DNA of 64,000 nt from Eumeta japonica. Lineage: Eukaryota > Arthropoda > Insecta > Lepidoptera > Psychidae. Numbering within the stretch: the stretch's first letter is position 1; each line of letters opens with the position of its first letter. The stretch spans positions 62,001 to 126,000 of the forward strand of contig BGZK01001427.1 of the NCBI GenBank assembly GCA_005406025.1, written 5' to 3'. Below, in pieces: positions 21,535 through 33,620 of this stretch. The position numbers were made by a program, and so were the translations under genes. The notes under the pieces are model-generated. The model made no database searches. It was not told the origin of the DNA and was given only the letters and a program-made list of their open reading frames with translations.

Positions 21535-21984
21535 AAAGTCGGTATACGGGCGAAAGTTTTACGTGACAACGACTTTGAATGGTAAAATCATTTTAATGTG
21601 AATATTCATTCGTATAGTAGGAAGAAGGATGAAATAATAGTAACAATTTAAAACATTTATTTATACAAAGAATTATATTTAAAACATTAATTTATACAAA
21701 GAATCTCGCACTGAATTTCATATTAACAAAATTTTATTTTTACCTTTACACATACATACGTATTTATATACAAATATACATACAATAACTTGCAATACAT
21801 TTGCAAGCTATGCACTAATTCTCTAGTGCGCGCGGCAGACCGATCATAGTTGAGTGGGAGAGAGACGCAAGGCATTCGGCGGGCCTCTCTCGTTCGGTGA
21901 CTCATCGTTACGTTACCGAGCGTTACACCTTTTCATAAGTGACTCCCAGCCGCAACCTAATTTAAGACGTTGTCACGTCAAAAT
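21535..21984 (-). repeat. ~450 bp repeat, copy 2 (inverted twin of 2299-2752)
   Basis: Starts AAAGTCGGTATACGGGCGA and ends ACGTTGTCACGTCAAAAT, the reverse complement of copy 1. By eye the two differ only by a small indel in the GC-rich block (CGCGCG run) and very few substitutions. Flanking DNA differs at both ends, so these are independent insertions or a transposed copy, not one large inversion. Confidence 0.75.
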
Positions 21985-22178
21985 ATATTTAAAGTTTAAT
22001 ATTAACCATTAACATTGAAATTCATCATTATTAACATACTAAAACATTAGGGAGGAGAATTAATAAATATTTTTTTTTCCAAAAGCACTAAACATCTAAA
22101 ACTTGTTTTATTTTCTTGTCAAATATGAACTATCCTTTTACGATTTCTAAATATACGAGCTTAGGTTGTTCATATAGA

Positions 22179-22335
22179 TGTTATTTAGATTTACTTAGTA
22201 ACAAAATAATTAACTATGTATACATACTAGCGCCATCTACCGTATGAATGAGGAACTATATTGCATGTCTATATTGTTTATCTGTGCAATAAATAGTTGT
22301 GAAAAAGGGGTCGAACTGAACACTGCGTTTTATTA
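22179..22335 (+). repeat. Copia 5' LTR
   Basis: 157 bp, identical by eye to 26379-26535. It contains an AATAAA word (GCAATAAATAG at about 22290) suitable for polyadenylation. Confidence 0.92.
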
Positions 22336-22350
22336 GGTTATGGGCCCAGT
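22336..22350 (+). other. Copia primer-binding site
   Basis: GGTTATGGGCCCAGT directly abuts the LTR. Copia elements prime from a cleaved initiator-Met tRNA using this internal sequence rather than the tRNA 3' end. Confidence 0.8.
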
Positions 22351-22402
22351 TCACCAGTTTTCGCGAGAAATAATTAAGTTTACAGTGAATTTCGATTAAA
22401 GT

Positions 22403-23758
22403 ATGTCTACAAATTATTTGGTGAATGTTCCCAAACTAAAGGGAAGGGAAAATTACGACGACTGGTGTTTCGCGGCTGAAAATGTTCTCGTGTTGGAGGG
22501 TATGGCGGACAATATCAAGCGGCCGTTGCCGGCTACAGCCAAAGAGGCTCAGATTGCAGAAGATTTGAAGGCGAAAGCGAAGCTTATATTGACGATCGAC
22601 GCTTCTCTTTATGTGCATATCAAACAAGCAACAACAACGTACAGTTTGTGGCAGATTCTGAAGAATATGTTCGATGATTCCGGATATGCTCGAAAAATAA
22701 GCTTGTTGAGAAATCTTATTAGCATACGCCTAGAAAACTGCGAGTCAATGACCAGCTATGTCAGCCAGATCATCGAAACCGCACATAAATTGAATGGTAC
22801 AGGCTTTGAGATCAATGACCAGTGGATTGGGTCGCTCATGTTAGCTGGACTACCGGAGAAATTTAGCCCCATGATTATGGCTATCGAGCATTCGGGCATA
22901 AACATCAGTGCAGACGCTATCAAAACCAAATTATTGGACATGAGTGCAGATTTTGAGGGTAAGTCGGAAGGTGCATTTGCCGCAAAAAAATTTCACAGAC
23001 GGAATGTTGGCAGTACTGCAAGAACGCAAGTTCAACAACATGGAAATTCCGCAACGAATGGAATGTACGGATCGTCATCTGTCACTGTCAACGCTAGCGG
23101 TCAAGCTCAAACGTCAAGAAAGAAAATAATACGGTGCTACAAATGTAAACAGACAGGACACTTTAAAAATCAGTGTCAGGTTGCAGATAAAGCAAAATCA
23201 AATGCATTTAGTGCAGTTTTTCTTACAAAAGAATTCAGTCAATCAGACTGGCACTTGGATTCCGGCGCAAGCACACATATAGTTTCGAATGTGAACTTAT
23301 TAACAAATGTTTGTAATCGACCTAAAACTAAGGAGATTATTGTTGCGAATCAAACTGTCGTGCCTGTCTCTTGCTCTGGAGACCTGCAGCTCACGACATG
23401 CGTTGGAGACAACGAATTTACTATTGATGTAAAGGATGTGTTGTGTGTACCTAACCTCACCACGAACCTACTGTCAGTGAGCAGAATAATAGCTAGTGGT
23501 AACAGAGTGATGTTTAATAAGCACGGTTGTCTGATTTACAACTCACAGAATGATTGTATTGGTGAGGCGATCCTGGAAAATGGAGTATACCGATTGATAG
23601 TAATAAGAATTCAACAACCCTTAGTGGCAGCTGTAAAGTTCTCAAGTAACATTTGGCACAGAAGACTAGGTCATATCAATACGAATGACTTAAATAAACT
23701 CAAAATGGTGCAGCAGAAGGAGTTAGTTTTGATGATAAAAGTGAAAATAATAAAATAG
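22403..23758 (+). CDS. Copia Gag, protease and start of integrase (open part of the polyprotein)
   Basis: A 451-codon frame from the first ATG after the primer site. It has an N-terminal Copia Gag domain (residues ~1-190, beginning MSTNYLVNVPKLKGRENYDD), a CCHC knuckle CYKCKQTGHFKNQC near residue 245, an aspartic protease active site WHLDSGASTH with Asp near 286, and a GAG-pre-integrase segment with IWHRRLGHI near residue 420. A frame change after about 23700 then ends it. The product would form particles and process the polyprotein, but integrase, RT and RNase H are cut off. Confidence 0.88.
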   Translation: MSTNYLVNVPKLKGRENYDDWCFAAENVLVLEGMADNIKRPLPATAKEAQIAEDLKAKAKLILTIDASLYVHIKQATTTYSLWQILKNMFDDSGYARKISLLRNLISIRLENCESMTSYVSQIIETAHKLNGTGFEINDQWIGSLMLAGLPEKFSPMIMAIEHSGINISADAIKTKLLDMSADFEGKSEGAFAAKKFHRRNVGSTARTQVQQHGNSATNGMYGSSSVTVNASGQAQTSRKKIIRCYKCKQTGHFKNQCQVADKAKSNAFSAVFLTKEFSQSDWHLDSGASTHIVSNVNLLTNVCNRPKTKEIIVANQTVVPVSCSGDLQLTTCVGDNEFTIDVKDVLCVPNLTTNLLSVSRIIASGNRVMFNKHGCLIYNSQNDCIGEAILENGVYRLIVIRIQQPLVAAVKFSSNIWHRRLGHINTNDLNKLKMVQQKELVLMIKVKIIK

Positions 23759-23765
23759 CTGTATA

Positions 23766-26239
23766 GTGTGTTGCGAAGGCAAGCAGACTCGACTACCATT
23801 TCCAACAAGCACAAGCAAAAGTCGAAATACATTAGAGCTGGTCCACACCGACTTATGTGGGCCTATGGAGAATGTGTCTCTTGGAAAAGCAAAATACTAC
23901 TTGCTGTTTGTCGATGATTTCAGCCGAATGTGCACCGTCTATTTTTAAAATGTAAAAGTGAAACTTTCAAGTACTTTAAGCAATACAAAGAGCTTGTAGA
24001 AAATCAACAGTCGAAGAAAATCAAGATATTAAGATCCGACAATGGAGGAGAATTTTGTTCGACAGAAATGACTAATTTTCTGAAGCAAAGTGGCATAGTT
24101 CATCAGAAAACTAACAGTTTTACACCGGAACAGAATGGACTGAGTGAGAGATACAACCGAACCATAGTTGAGAAAGCGCGATGTCTCCTTTACGATGCCA
24201 AATTTGAGAAATTTCTTTGGCTGAGGCTGTAAACACGGCAGTGTATTTAAAAACCGATCACCAGCAGCAGGCTTGGATGGCAGTAAAACTCCGTACGAAA
24301 TATGGACAGGCAGAAAGCCAGAGTTGAACCATATACGGATTTTCGGCAGCCCAACAATGGTTCATATTCCAAAAGAAAGCGAAGGAAATGGGACAAAAAG
24401 CAAAGAAGATGTACCTAGTGGGATATTCTGAGAATGTCAAGGGATATCGATTGTATGACCCTATATTGCGGGATGTCATTGTAGGCAGAGATGTAGTCAT
24501 TATGGAGAAAACAGATGACAGTTTATCATCATCTATTGGAATTGAGGAGAACAGGCCATTAGATACGTCTGCAGAGAAGAGAATCAGCATTGAGACATAT
24601 GATGTAGAGTGATTCTGAAGATTCATTTGAGGACACCATGACTTTGTCCCAGAAGCAGAAGACATCATCTCACAGGAAAGTGTTGAGAGTCTACCAGAAA
24701 AACGTGTTAGGCGCAAACCGGACTTCTACCAAAGTGCGAACATGTGTGTAGAAATGTTAGATGAACATATTTCTCTTAGTGATGCTATGAATGGATCTGA
24801 AAAAGATCAGTGGCAAAGTGCTATGCAACAGGAACTGGAATCGTTTCGCGATAATGATTCGTGGGAACTAGTGGATAGGCCAAGTGAAGGTACAATAGTT
24901 AAAAATAAGTGGGTGTTTAAAAGAAACACAACACTGAAGGTGAAGTGCGTTATAGAGCTAGACTCGTGGCCAAGGGCTTTACCCAGAAAAGGGCATAGAC
25001 TATAATGAGACATTTTCACCAGTTTTAAAGTACTCTACATTCAGGTTATTGTTAGCCTTAAGTGTTGAATTAAATTTGAAAATTAATCATCTTGATGTAC
25101 CTACTGCATTTCTTAATGGTTTTCTGCATGAAACTGTTTACATGGAAATACCTGAATATTCAAACATTGTAAATTGTAACAGTAAAGTTTTAAAGTTAAA
25201 GAAAGCCATATATGGCCTTAAGCAGTCAGCAAGAGCCTGGTACACTCGTGTTGAAGATTGTTTGTTGAAATTAAATTATAAAAGGTCGAGTTATGAACCA
25301 TGTCTGTTTATGAAGAGTGATAAAATGTAACAATTTACATAGCATTGTTTGTTGATGATTTTTTGTGTTTTATAACTGTCAGAATACTTATGTAGTGTTA
25401 ATAAATGAGTTGGTAGCAAAATTTAGAATAAAAGACTTAGGTCAAATCAAGCAGTCTTTGGGTATGCATATAAATGTTAGTAAAGATTGTATTACTGTAG
25501 ATCAACAGCAGTTTATTGAGAGTATTTTAAAGAAATTTAATATGACTGATTGTTCTAATTCAGATACACCTATGGAAGTAAATTTAAAATTGCAAAAGGA
25601 TGTGAAAAGTAAAGTAGTACAAAATATCCATATCAACAGTTGATTGGTAGCTTGATGTTTTTATCTGTGCTCACGAGGCCAGATATTTCTTTTAGCGTTA
25701 GTTTTCTAAGTCAATATAATAATTGTTTTAGCGAAACTCATTGGAAACATTTGAAACGGTTATAAAAATATTTAAAGAAAACAAAAGTTATGGCTTAATA
25801 TATAGAAAGACTGGATGTAATCTTTGTGGATTTGTTGATGCTGATTGGGCATCTTGTACATTGGATAGACGATCATATACTGGTTTTGTTTCATTATGTC
25901 AGGGTCAGTGATTTCATATGAGGCTAAAAGCAGAAGACTGTAGCACTTTCCAGTACAGAAGCAGAGTATATGGCTCTATCCGAATCTTGTAAAGAAGCTG
26001 TATATCTCAGGAATATATTAAGTGAACTAATTGAATTGGATGAAAATGTGCCAATGTGTTTGTATAGTGATAATCAAAGTTCCATTAAATTGGCAACTAA
26101 TCCATTGTTTAATAATAAGCGTACTAAACACATTGACACAAGACACCATTTTGTTAGAGAATGTGTATCTCAAAAGAAAATTGTAATTAAATATGTATCA
26201 ACCTCAGAGATGCCAGCTGATATGTTTACTAAAGTTTAA
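23766..26239 (+). pseudogene. Copia integrase, reverse transcriptase and RNase H (frame-broken)
   Basis: Continues the polyprotein in at least seven pieces. Integrase core: HTDLCGPM (first Asp) near 23850, LRSDNGGEF (second Asp) near 24030, EQNGLSERYNR (Glu) near 24130. RT: KNKWVFK near 24905, LDVPTAFLNGFLHE near 25095, AIYGLKQSARAWY near 25210, and the catalytic LFVDDFLCF near 25345. RNase H: ADWASCTLDRRSYTGF near 25845, STEAEYMALSESCKEAVYLR near 25955, LYSDNQSSIKLA and KRTKHIDTRHHF near 26060-26140, ending KV and TAA. The catalytic residues I can see are kept; the damage is mostly one- or two-base frame changes and a few stops. Confidence 0.85.
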
Positions 26240-26378
26240 GTTCAAATAAGCACTACAAGTTCCTAAATGCAATTGGCATGTCTGAAATTGAGAAGTAAAG
26301 TACATTTTATGGTATAAGTTTTTGATTTTCGTTATAGTAGAGTTATTTGGAAGTTTAGATTATTTTGTTAGGTCAGGA

Positions 26379-26535
26379 TGTTATTTAGATTTACTTAGTA
26401 ACAAAATAATTAACTATGTATACATACTAGCGCCATCTACCGTATGAATGAGGAACTATATTGCATGTCTATATTGTTTATCTGTGCAATAAATAGTTGT
26501 GAAAAAGGGGTCGAACTGAACACTGCGTTTTATTA
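26379..26535 (+). repeat. Copia 3' LTR
   Basis: Matches the 5' LTR at every base I compared. Preceded by AGGTCAGGA, a weak purine-rich tract candidate. Confidence 0.92.
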
Positions 26536-26540
26536 ATAGA

Positions 26541-29500
26541 AAAACACATCATTAAGGCGCCAACCAGAATTGACTGTACTCGACGACTTCCTTAGTTCAG
26601 GTTTGACTGAGTGTGCACTAAAATTTTACAGTACGACCGATCCTTATTTATGTGGACGAGGGACAAGACAATAAACGTTAAACTCCAGTGCATGTAATTA
26701 TCTTCTATGTTTGAGTGCTGTATGGTCGAAGCTATCTGGATAGCTGCATTAACTCAAAATTGAATTTATTTAATTACTAACTATGAACTGCAGTTTAGCA
26801 TTGCAAACTAATTATAACTAGACCAGATCGAGAATTAATCTGTCGCTGGATTTCACGCGCTGTTATTCACTTGGCCGTACATGTTACTAGTTATTACATA
26901 TTACTGGCACAAAGTACAGCAGGTCCTGCGTAAGTTGGCTAGGTGTGGTGCGCTACATTAATTCGTGGACTCAGGTAATGATAAGGTTAGTTGCAATTCA
27001 GTACTAAATTAGAGAGGCACTGTTTCCTTATTGGTGAAACGGGAATAATCATAGCGGCCACATCTATATTCTGATCGTTTTAGCTGAACTAAGTTTAACT
27101 TGTTCATATTTTGCCACGTTTTGCCACGTGCCAAATTTAACGTAAAAACATTAAATGAGACATTTATTCACACATTTTGTAGTCAGTGTAATAGTATGTA
27201 TGGTGATAAACAGGCAAGGGCAAAAAATAAACAATCAATATTTCATGAAATTTGTATTTATTCGTTCTTAAAGTCTATAAATTCAGTTGTTTCCCCCTTG
27301 TTTGTAACCCAAATCGACCTAAAATCATGACAAAATTGGACCATTAACGACTTATCGAAGGGATGTAAAAAACAGGCGGACGAAATATTACTTAATTAGG
27401 CTAATATTAAGCATCGATTGAGACCCCAAAGTAAGTCGCTCGCTATGAGACGCATACGAGCAGTAAACACGTATTCCACCTAAATTTATCGATTGTCATT
27501 AGGCAATTATTTTTTCCAGACTCACGTTGTTTACGTTCTGTAAAATACTTGCCTCATTTATCGTCACGAATTTAATTTTAGAAAGCAGTCATATCTGTCG
27601 AAAATGTTATTGCTATACTAATATTTCATTCTAGCTCCAAAAGAATTTTCATTACGTGGCCGTCATCCGCCCACTCGAACATGCGTACCTCTCCGTCCTG
27701 TGATGCTACGGCCGTTGCTTACAACGCGGCTTAGGCCTACCTACTTTGGAAATCCGTGAACGGACCAAAGCCTTAAATAAAATAATGGAGTAGCTTCACC
27801 TAATTTTCAGAAATTAAGAAATTTCCTATCTTTTAGTATTGTATTACTGACCAAAAATTCTGCAAAGAAGTAAATTTTTATAGGTATCTATTTTCGAAGC
27901 ATTAACCGTCCGCCCACGGATCCGTCTGCACCAATTTATGATTGATAAGCAGTCGATATAAAGTCAATCGATCCGATAGCCGATGGCTCAGTGTTTAATA
28001 ACTTTGCCTCCCAATAGGAAGCTACCGGTTTGTTACTGATCAAGAGAGCGAATTTACAAATAAATTATTAACTTAAGCCAAAGTTATTCGCTGGCTTCAT
28101 GCAGAGCACTTTAAAACGTCGGTTTCTGCCGTTGTCATTGAATTGGTGACAACGCTCGTGAGCAGCGCACGTTATGTGATAGATTAGCCTGAAGGGCTTA
28201 GATCCAAGCTAATCAATCTGAAGATAAAACTATTCTGAAAGCGTAAGCTTTTCTGAACAGTTTTTACCTTCCGTACCAGAATAGAAAGATCTGTTGCGTC
28301 AGACTTTATTATGGTTACCAGAGTAGGTAACTAAATTCAGACGCAGTAGATCCTTCGATCGACTTGAATACGTTAGGTTCTTGATAAATTTATCTCAAGG
28401 TAATTATTAGGCAAAAAAAGGCGAAACACGACCCGCAAAACTCTAAAGGTTATGGGCCCATAAAAAAGTGAGTTAACCGTTAACTCTACGGACGCTTATC
28501 CGACTTTTCTGCCAGACTCGGACGCCGGAACGCTAATTGAATCATTATGTTGATTATGTAAATGGAGTGGGGGCGGCGGCGTCGGCGCGCCGATCCAATT
28601 TGTCCGGAGGTTTTAATTACATTTTTTTTTATATGCTCCCGCGCAATTCGATATTCATCGGAGCGTGTCGATGAGACTCGACGTAATGCACGACGCGATC
28701 GGTGGGGGCGGCTACGGTCATTGACGGTGCGATGACAAAGTGTGATAATGCGAACGAAAAAAAAACTAACAACGAACAAATTGAACAAACCGCATAAATC
28801 CGAGCGAGTACATTGACCGACGTGCAGACTAGACGTCCGACATGACATTGCGGGCACGAACTGTGTGAACGCCTGAACGCGTCTAAACAAGAACTATACT
28901 ACATCATATTAAACTTTCAGTACATTTGTGTTCCCGAAACTCGAATACTGGAAAAATTAGTTTACATGGTTTTTGGTTTTTATCAACCTTTTTCAGTGGC
29001 ATACCCTTCTACGTTCTTTTGATTTGTGATGTCAACGACTTTTATCATCGATGCGGTGATGATATGCGAGACAGCGAGCTCAACGTGGTCTCCAGAGCAC
29101 AAATCACGTGATTTAATTTGACTCAAGTCAAAACTTGACAAATTGGTCAATTCACCCGGGGTCAGGGTTTGAAATTATGATTCGAAAGAAACGCACTGAC
29201 TATGCTCTGACCAATAGCTACTTATTAAATGCTACTCTCTTATTAAGAACTATAAATATTACCTTGTGTAATAAAGGAATACATTCATTTTTTTGACATA
29301 ATAAGCAGAAATCACATTATAATATTTCTGAGGATAAAAGTTAGTTATTATCTTTGCATTTCTTTGAACTTTTTAATAAAACTTTTAAATAAAGTAATTT
29401 CGACATGAGAGAGATTAGATAGTTATTTTATGTTAGCCCATTTTGCCTAAGAAAACATTTCCATCAAAATCAATACTAATTCACTGAGAAATAACATCGA

Positions 29501-30664
29501 GTTTGTTTTAGATTTAGCAAGGCTGCGTGCCGCAAAATTCTTTTGCCCACAAACGTGGAAGGAAACTGTGCACAGGGAGTTGTGACACTCCACTCAAGTG
29601 GACCTCCTTCTGAAAACGAACGTCGATGATGGTTTAGAACGCAATGAGTCGCTTTGAACGCAAACCTAATAGCATTCATTCGCCTTGGCATAAGAATAAG
29701 TCTCTACCTTATTGTAACACCGCATTCATAAAAACCCTGCTCTCGTGCTAATGTCGGTGCTGTCTTAGATCCTGATGGCGGCTCTGGCTGAAATTAATCC
29801 TTATTACAATCAATATCGTCAAAAAGATCACCGTCTTTCGTTCATCATCATCGTCATCTTTCCTCTCTAGTTTTACTCAAAATAAATATGTTTAATACAA
29901 TAAAGCTTACCTCTGTATACCAGAGGCATGAAAAGACACCACAGCTTGTTGCTTGAAATTGTGAAAGTAACAGACATAATAATATGAAAGGATATACATA
30001 CTTATTTTGCTTCAATGACGTTTAACAATCATCCTCATAGTTTTTATGATGTTCAAAATTGATATCCCAACAATTTGCTTTGCTTAAATATTTTAGTGCG
30101 TTTTTTGCAAACTTTTCCATCACACGCAATTATTGTATTTTTTTCGTCAATTAGCTTCTTTGGACATTATCCAATCACCTTAATACATTGTGTCTACCCT
30201 ACTTACTACATATATAAGCCATACTGTTCACTGGCATCGCTGTTCATACCTTTAGAGATCGAATTTCAACTTGATTCTATTTTCAGGTATATTTCCCCAC
30301 ACATGCGTTTCAATAACGTAACTAAATAAAGAAAGTAAAATTTCGTTATGAATAGTACATATTTTAAATAAATTGTCTATTGTTTTCTTTATATCTATTT
30401 CATCTTTACCATAACTTGTAAATAAACAAGAAACGTAAACTGACGATTTATTTCGTTGCAAATGGATTCTTTGTTTGAACCATTACTATTACTAGCTACT
30501 CCGTAATATCCATGTAACATATATTGATGAGAATTTATAATCAACTTGGAAAACAGTAATAAATTGAAAAATTCATTATCGGGTTAATTAAATCTTTAAT
30601 AAAATTATCAAAATTATTTACAACTATTGAAGTAGGTACAAACTCTTCAGAATTTTTTTATTGT
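26541..30664. other. Unassigned intergenic DNA with GC-rich patches
   Basis: No recognisable protein domain or complete repeat. A GC-rich patch at 28490-28890 carries a 134-codon Arg-rich open frame on the - strand (28890-28486) that I do not recognise and that probably reflects base composition. It could be a promoter or first exon. A frame at 29691-29476 is also unrecognised. Confidence 0.4.
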
Positions 30665-30665
30665 A

Positions 30666-30985
30666 CGTTCGAGGAGCAAACGAACAGGTGAACCATAGGA
30701 GAGTAAATATTCACCGCCGCGCATGGACACTCGTAACCTCAGAGAATTCACCAATGTATTGTTCACTTCTTTGAAGGGAAAAGGGTATCTAATGGAGAAA
30801 GGATCGGGTCGATGGAGACAGAGAAGGGGAGTGGGTCACAGGAACTTTCACTTACTGAACAAAACTAAAGAGCGAAAGCTGCTACTGCATATTTGTATTC
30901 TGCGAGAGCATGTATTCTTACCGGTCGAGCCGACTCATTTTCATGGTAACGTGCACCCAAGTTGGCCACAGCATAGTTCACTTAC
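30666..30985 (+). repeat. Dispersed repeat ('CGCATGGACACTCG' family), copy 1
   Basis: GAGGAGCAAACGAACAGGTG, then CACCGCCGCGCATGGACACT, GAGTGGGTCACAGGAACT, and GTCGAGCCGACTCATTTTC. Related copies lie at 40875-41195 (+), 51482-51692 (-) and 55768-55990 (-). I recall this as one of the commonest lepidopteran dispersed repeats. The small open frames inside are not genes. Confidence 0.65.
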
Positions 30986-31129
30986 GTTTTTATACAAATT
31001 TATAACGAAGTGATAAAGCGTTTTATGTCGTAACTCATTATGTATTCATCTCGTAGTACCCAACTTCAGACGTATTCAAAGTTATATTATTATGTTGCGG
31101 ATTAATCGTTAACATAGATCGCATCAATT

Positions 31130-31290
31130 CTCTACCTACCGCAGCGCCTGCGCCGTGCGTGGTGTTTGGCCGCACGGAGAGTGAGCGGCGCGACGTTCGT
31201 TTGAACAATCAGCGCCGCCTCCGCCGACGCGTGCGCGCCCATCCATAGTGCCGCTACTACATTCCGACACCTCTGTTAGCGGAATGGCTC
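31130..31290. promoter_or_regulatory. GC-rich island, candidate regulatory DNA
   Basis: About 130 bases with many CpG and GCG words (e.g. GCAGCGCCTGCGCCGTGCG) in otherwise AT-rich DNA. No TATA word or exon that I can defend. Confidence 0.25.
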
Positions 31291-31986
31291 TTATATTCAG
31301 TCGATGACAATAAACTGCTAAGTCTTTTAAAATCCATTGTGTGGAATCTTTTACACGACTTGTTTTATTCTGATTTGACATTAAAATAACCGCCAGATCA
31401 ACAGGTTAACGATACTGCGTTCCCTCTCTAGATATTTTATGGATTAGCTCACGGTAAAAGTTTTTATTACCATCTAAAGAACTTCTGATAGTCTCTTAAG
31501 TGTATTTTACAGAATTCCAAATAAAAGTTGAAGATTTCAATTTTTATTTGAAGAATCACAAGATTCTGTTACGACTTTTTCATGAATATATTTAAAAAAA
31601 ATTTGTGCGTCAGGAGACACCCGGTAGATGTGAAATATCAAAACTGTTGTATGCTATATTATTATAATTGGAATAATCGGAACAAGACGAGGATGGAAGA
31701 TATTGCAAATGAAAACAAGAAGCTCATGATTTTTATTAACTACATTTAATATTACATTTCATCAGTTAACTCTATTAGAGTAACGCTAAAGTTTGTTTCC
31801 CGTAGACTATGCTTTAATTTTATAAATGTTACAATTGGTCGATGGTAGCTAAAATATGAAACATATATTTTGGATGTAATATTCACTATCACTAAGTTTA
31901 GAAACTTTGTAAACAATGACAAAATTTCAAAAACAGAAATCACTGTTTATAAAAAGCTTCATCATAGGACGAAATACACGATCAGG
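31291..31986. other. Unassigned AT-rich DNA
   Basis: Nothing recognised. Confidence 0.4.
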
Positions 31987-32057
31987 CGCATTTAGCGTAG
32001 GTCAAAACCAAGCGTCTTCGAAATGTGAGACGCTTGGTATTGCCTTATGCAAATGCG
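31987..32057 (+). ncRNA. Pre-miRNA-like hairpin (candidate)
   Basis: A 71-base hairpin. The inner stem is ACCAAGCGTCT / AGACGCTTGGT (11 bp, perfect) around a 10-base loop. The outer stem pairs CGCATTT with AAATGCG and the bases between with one bulge, two mismatches and two G-U wobbles, giving about 27-29 pairs. Size and shape suit an animal pre-miRNA, but I recognise no known miRNA. Expression is unknown. Confidence 0.4.
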
Positions 32058-32099
32058 TTATCTCCTTTATTTCGCACAGCACAAGGTGCAGAGGGCGTA

Positions 32100-32147
32100 G
32101 GCCAAAACCAAGCGTCTTTTGAATCTTGAGAAGTCTTGGTTTTTACC
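32100..32147 (+). ncRNA. Second, weaker hairpin with the same 5' arm
   Basis: GCGTAGGCCAAAACCAAGCG followed by TCTT repeats the 5' arm of the first hairpin at an offset of exactly 100 bases. Here the 3' arm gives only AAAACCAAG / CTTGGTTTT (9 bp) plus weak pairing. Conservation of one arm is what a duplicated miRNA would show, but a simple tandem repeat also fits. Confidence 0.3.
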
Positions 32148-32589
32148 TCAGTCCAACGTGCGTATAGATGTTTCACATCAAAAGGCTATTAGTACATTTT
32201 ATTCCAATGCTTAACTACTTTTATTGTGTTTAAATTACAATATTGCACTGCTATTTTCTGAAAAAATAATAATATTTTTTTTTAATTCACTGCGATCAAT
32301 TAAAACTTATTGATAATTAACATTAACTATTAATAACTGTTAATAGTTATTGATTCACAAACCACGTGACTGGTAAGTAGAGGAGGAGATTAATTAATAA
32401 GTTATGGTAGGCTAATGAGGCAGATAAATTCAGAGTCAGGTAAATGTATTTTAATTCATTAAGAGAACATTCAAAAAAATTTGCAGAATTGCAGATATTC
32501 GTTATGCAAAGAAAAGTGAAACAATTTAAATGAAATGATAGTGCTCTTTTTTTTTTATTTCGTACAGATTATTAACAATAATAATATAA

Positions 32590-33620
32590 AATCACGCCTA
32601 TTTTTCAAAAGCGTAGGCTGAGACTATAAATTTCCACACGGCACAATCTTTGCGTATCTCTCTTGCTTCACTAACACCCACCAATCTTTTCACGTAAGGT
32701 CGTCGGATGCTTAAAATTTGATTCCTTTTTAATATGTCACCAATTTGGTGTGCTATTTCTAGGGCGACCCTTGTCAACTTTCTCATCACCCACATTCGTT
32801 CTATAAATTTGTTCTGTCTGTCTACTTTCGTCCACCGTTTCCAAATTGCCAAAGCACTGTTATATACCTTTCTTCATATCTACCTTCAAACCACACCGCT
32901 TTCTGACATTATTGTTCTTACATATACCTTTCGGAGATACTTCAAACAATTTACGCACTAATTTCATTTGCACTGCATTGATTCTACTCTGATATTTCTT
33001 CTACAATAATCAATTTTTACTACCACACATGAGCGTAGGGTTTAGAACCTCATTATGGATATCTAAGTGCGCTTGTTATGACATACCTTTACTATTCACA
33101 ATAACAAGTAAATAATAAGAAAGTAATAAGTAAATAAGTAAGCACATTCACTTTATTTCGTGCCTTCTAAAGTATACAAACTCTTTCAATTGTTCAACTC
33201 TCTTATCTTCCATTTATATGTCGCATTCAATCGTACTTTTTCCCCATTAAAACACCATCACCTTAGACTTGCTGACATTTAGTTTCATACCACTTTTCGT
33301 TATAGTACCATTTATTTTAATCACTACCTCCTGCAACTCGCGTGATAACAAAACAAGAATTATTTGTCGCCAGCGTACAGGAAGCATTAAACAAACAGCT
33401 GATCCATTTTTAGTCCACACTCATATCTTTCGGATTATATAAACAGGTGTCCATGAATAAATTGAATAGCCACGGTGAAGCTACACACCTCTGTCTGACA
33501 CTTTACGGGTGTCAAATCAATCAGTGTATGCCCCATTTATTCTAAAGCAGGTACTCGAGTCCCTGTATAGAGATTTTAATGCCTGTATCAACCCGCTACT
33601 CACACTATGCACGAATAGGG
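32590..33620 (-). pseudogene. RTE-clade LINE reverse transcriptase, remnant 2
   Basis: Reading leftwards: QRCVASPWLFNLFMDTCL near 33480 (usual QGCVxSPxLFN box), damaged palm and thumb sequence, then IERMWVMRKLTRVALEIAHQ, ILKRNQILSIRRP, VKRLVGVSEAREIRKD, CAVWKFIVSAYAF and stop near 32598, followed by a short (ATT)-type tail near 32570-32590 typical of RTE 3' ends. It covers more of the RT than remnant 1 but has more stops and indels. Confidence 0.8.

Larger units (their letters stand above)
22179..26535 (+). mobile_element. Copia LTR retrotransposon, structurally complete
   Basis: Two 157 bp LTRs begin TGTTATTTAG and end GCGTTTTATTA. A 5 bp direct duplication ATAGA flanks them (22174-22178, 26536-26540). 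GGTTATGGGCCCAGT just after the left LTR is the Copia-type primer site complementary to an internal part of initiator-Met tRNA. The internal region holds one gag-pol reading order. At 4.36 kb it is somewhat short for Copia, implying small internal deletions. Confidence 0.92.

Noticed and set aside
24258..24716. 152-codon open frame on the - strand
   Set aside because: Antisense of the Copia integrase-RT spacer; no motif of its own.
28486..28890. 134-codon Arg-rich open frame on the - strand
   Set aside because: GC-rich composition explains the lack of stops; no domain, and the Arg runs come from repeated CG words.
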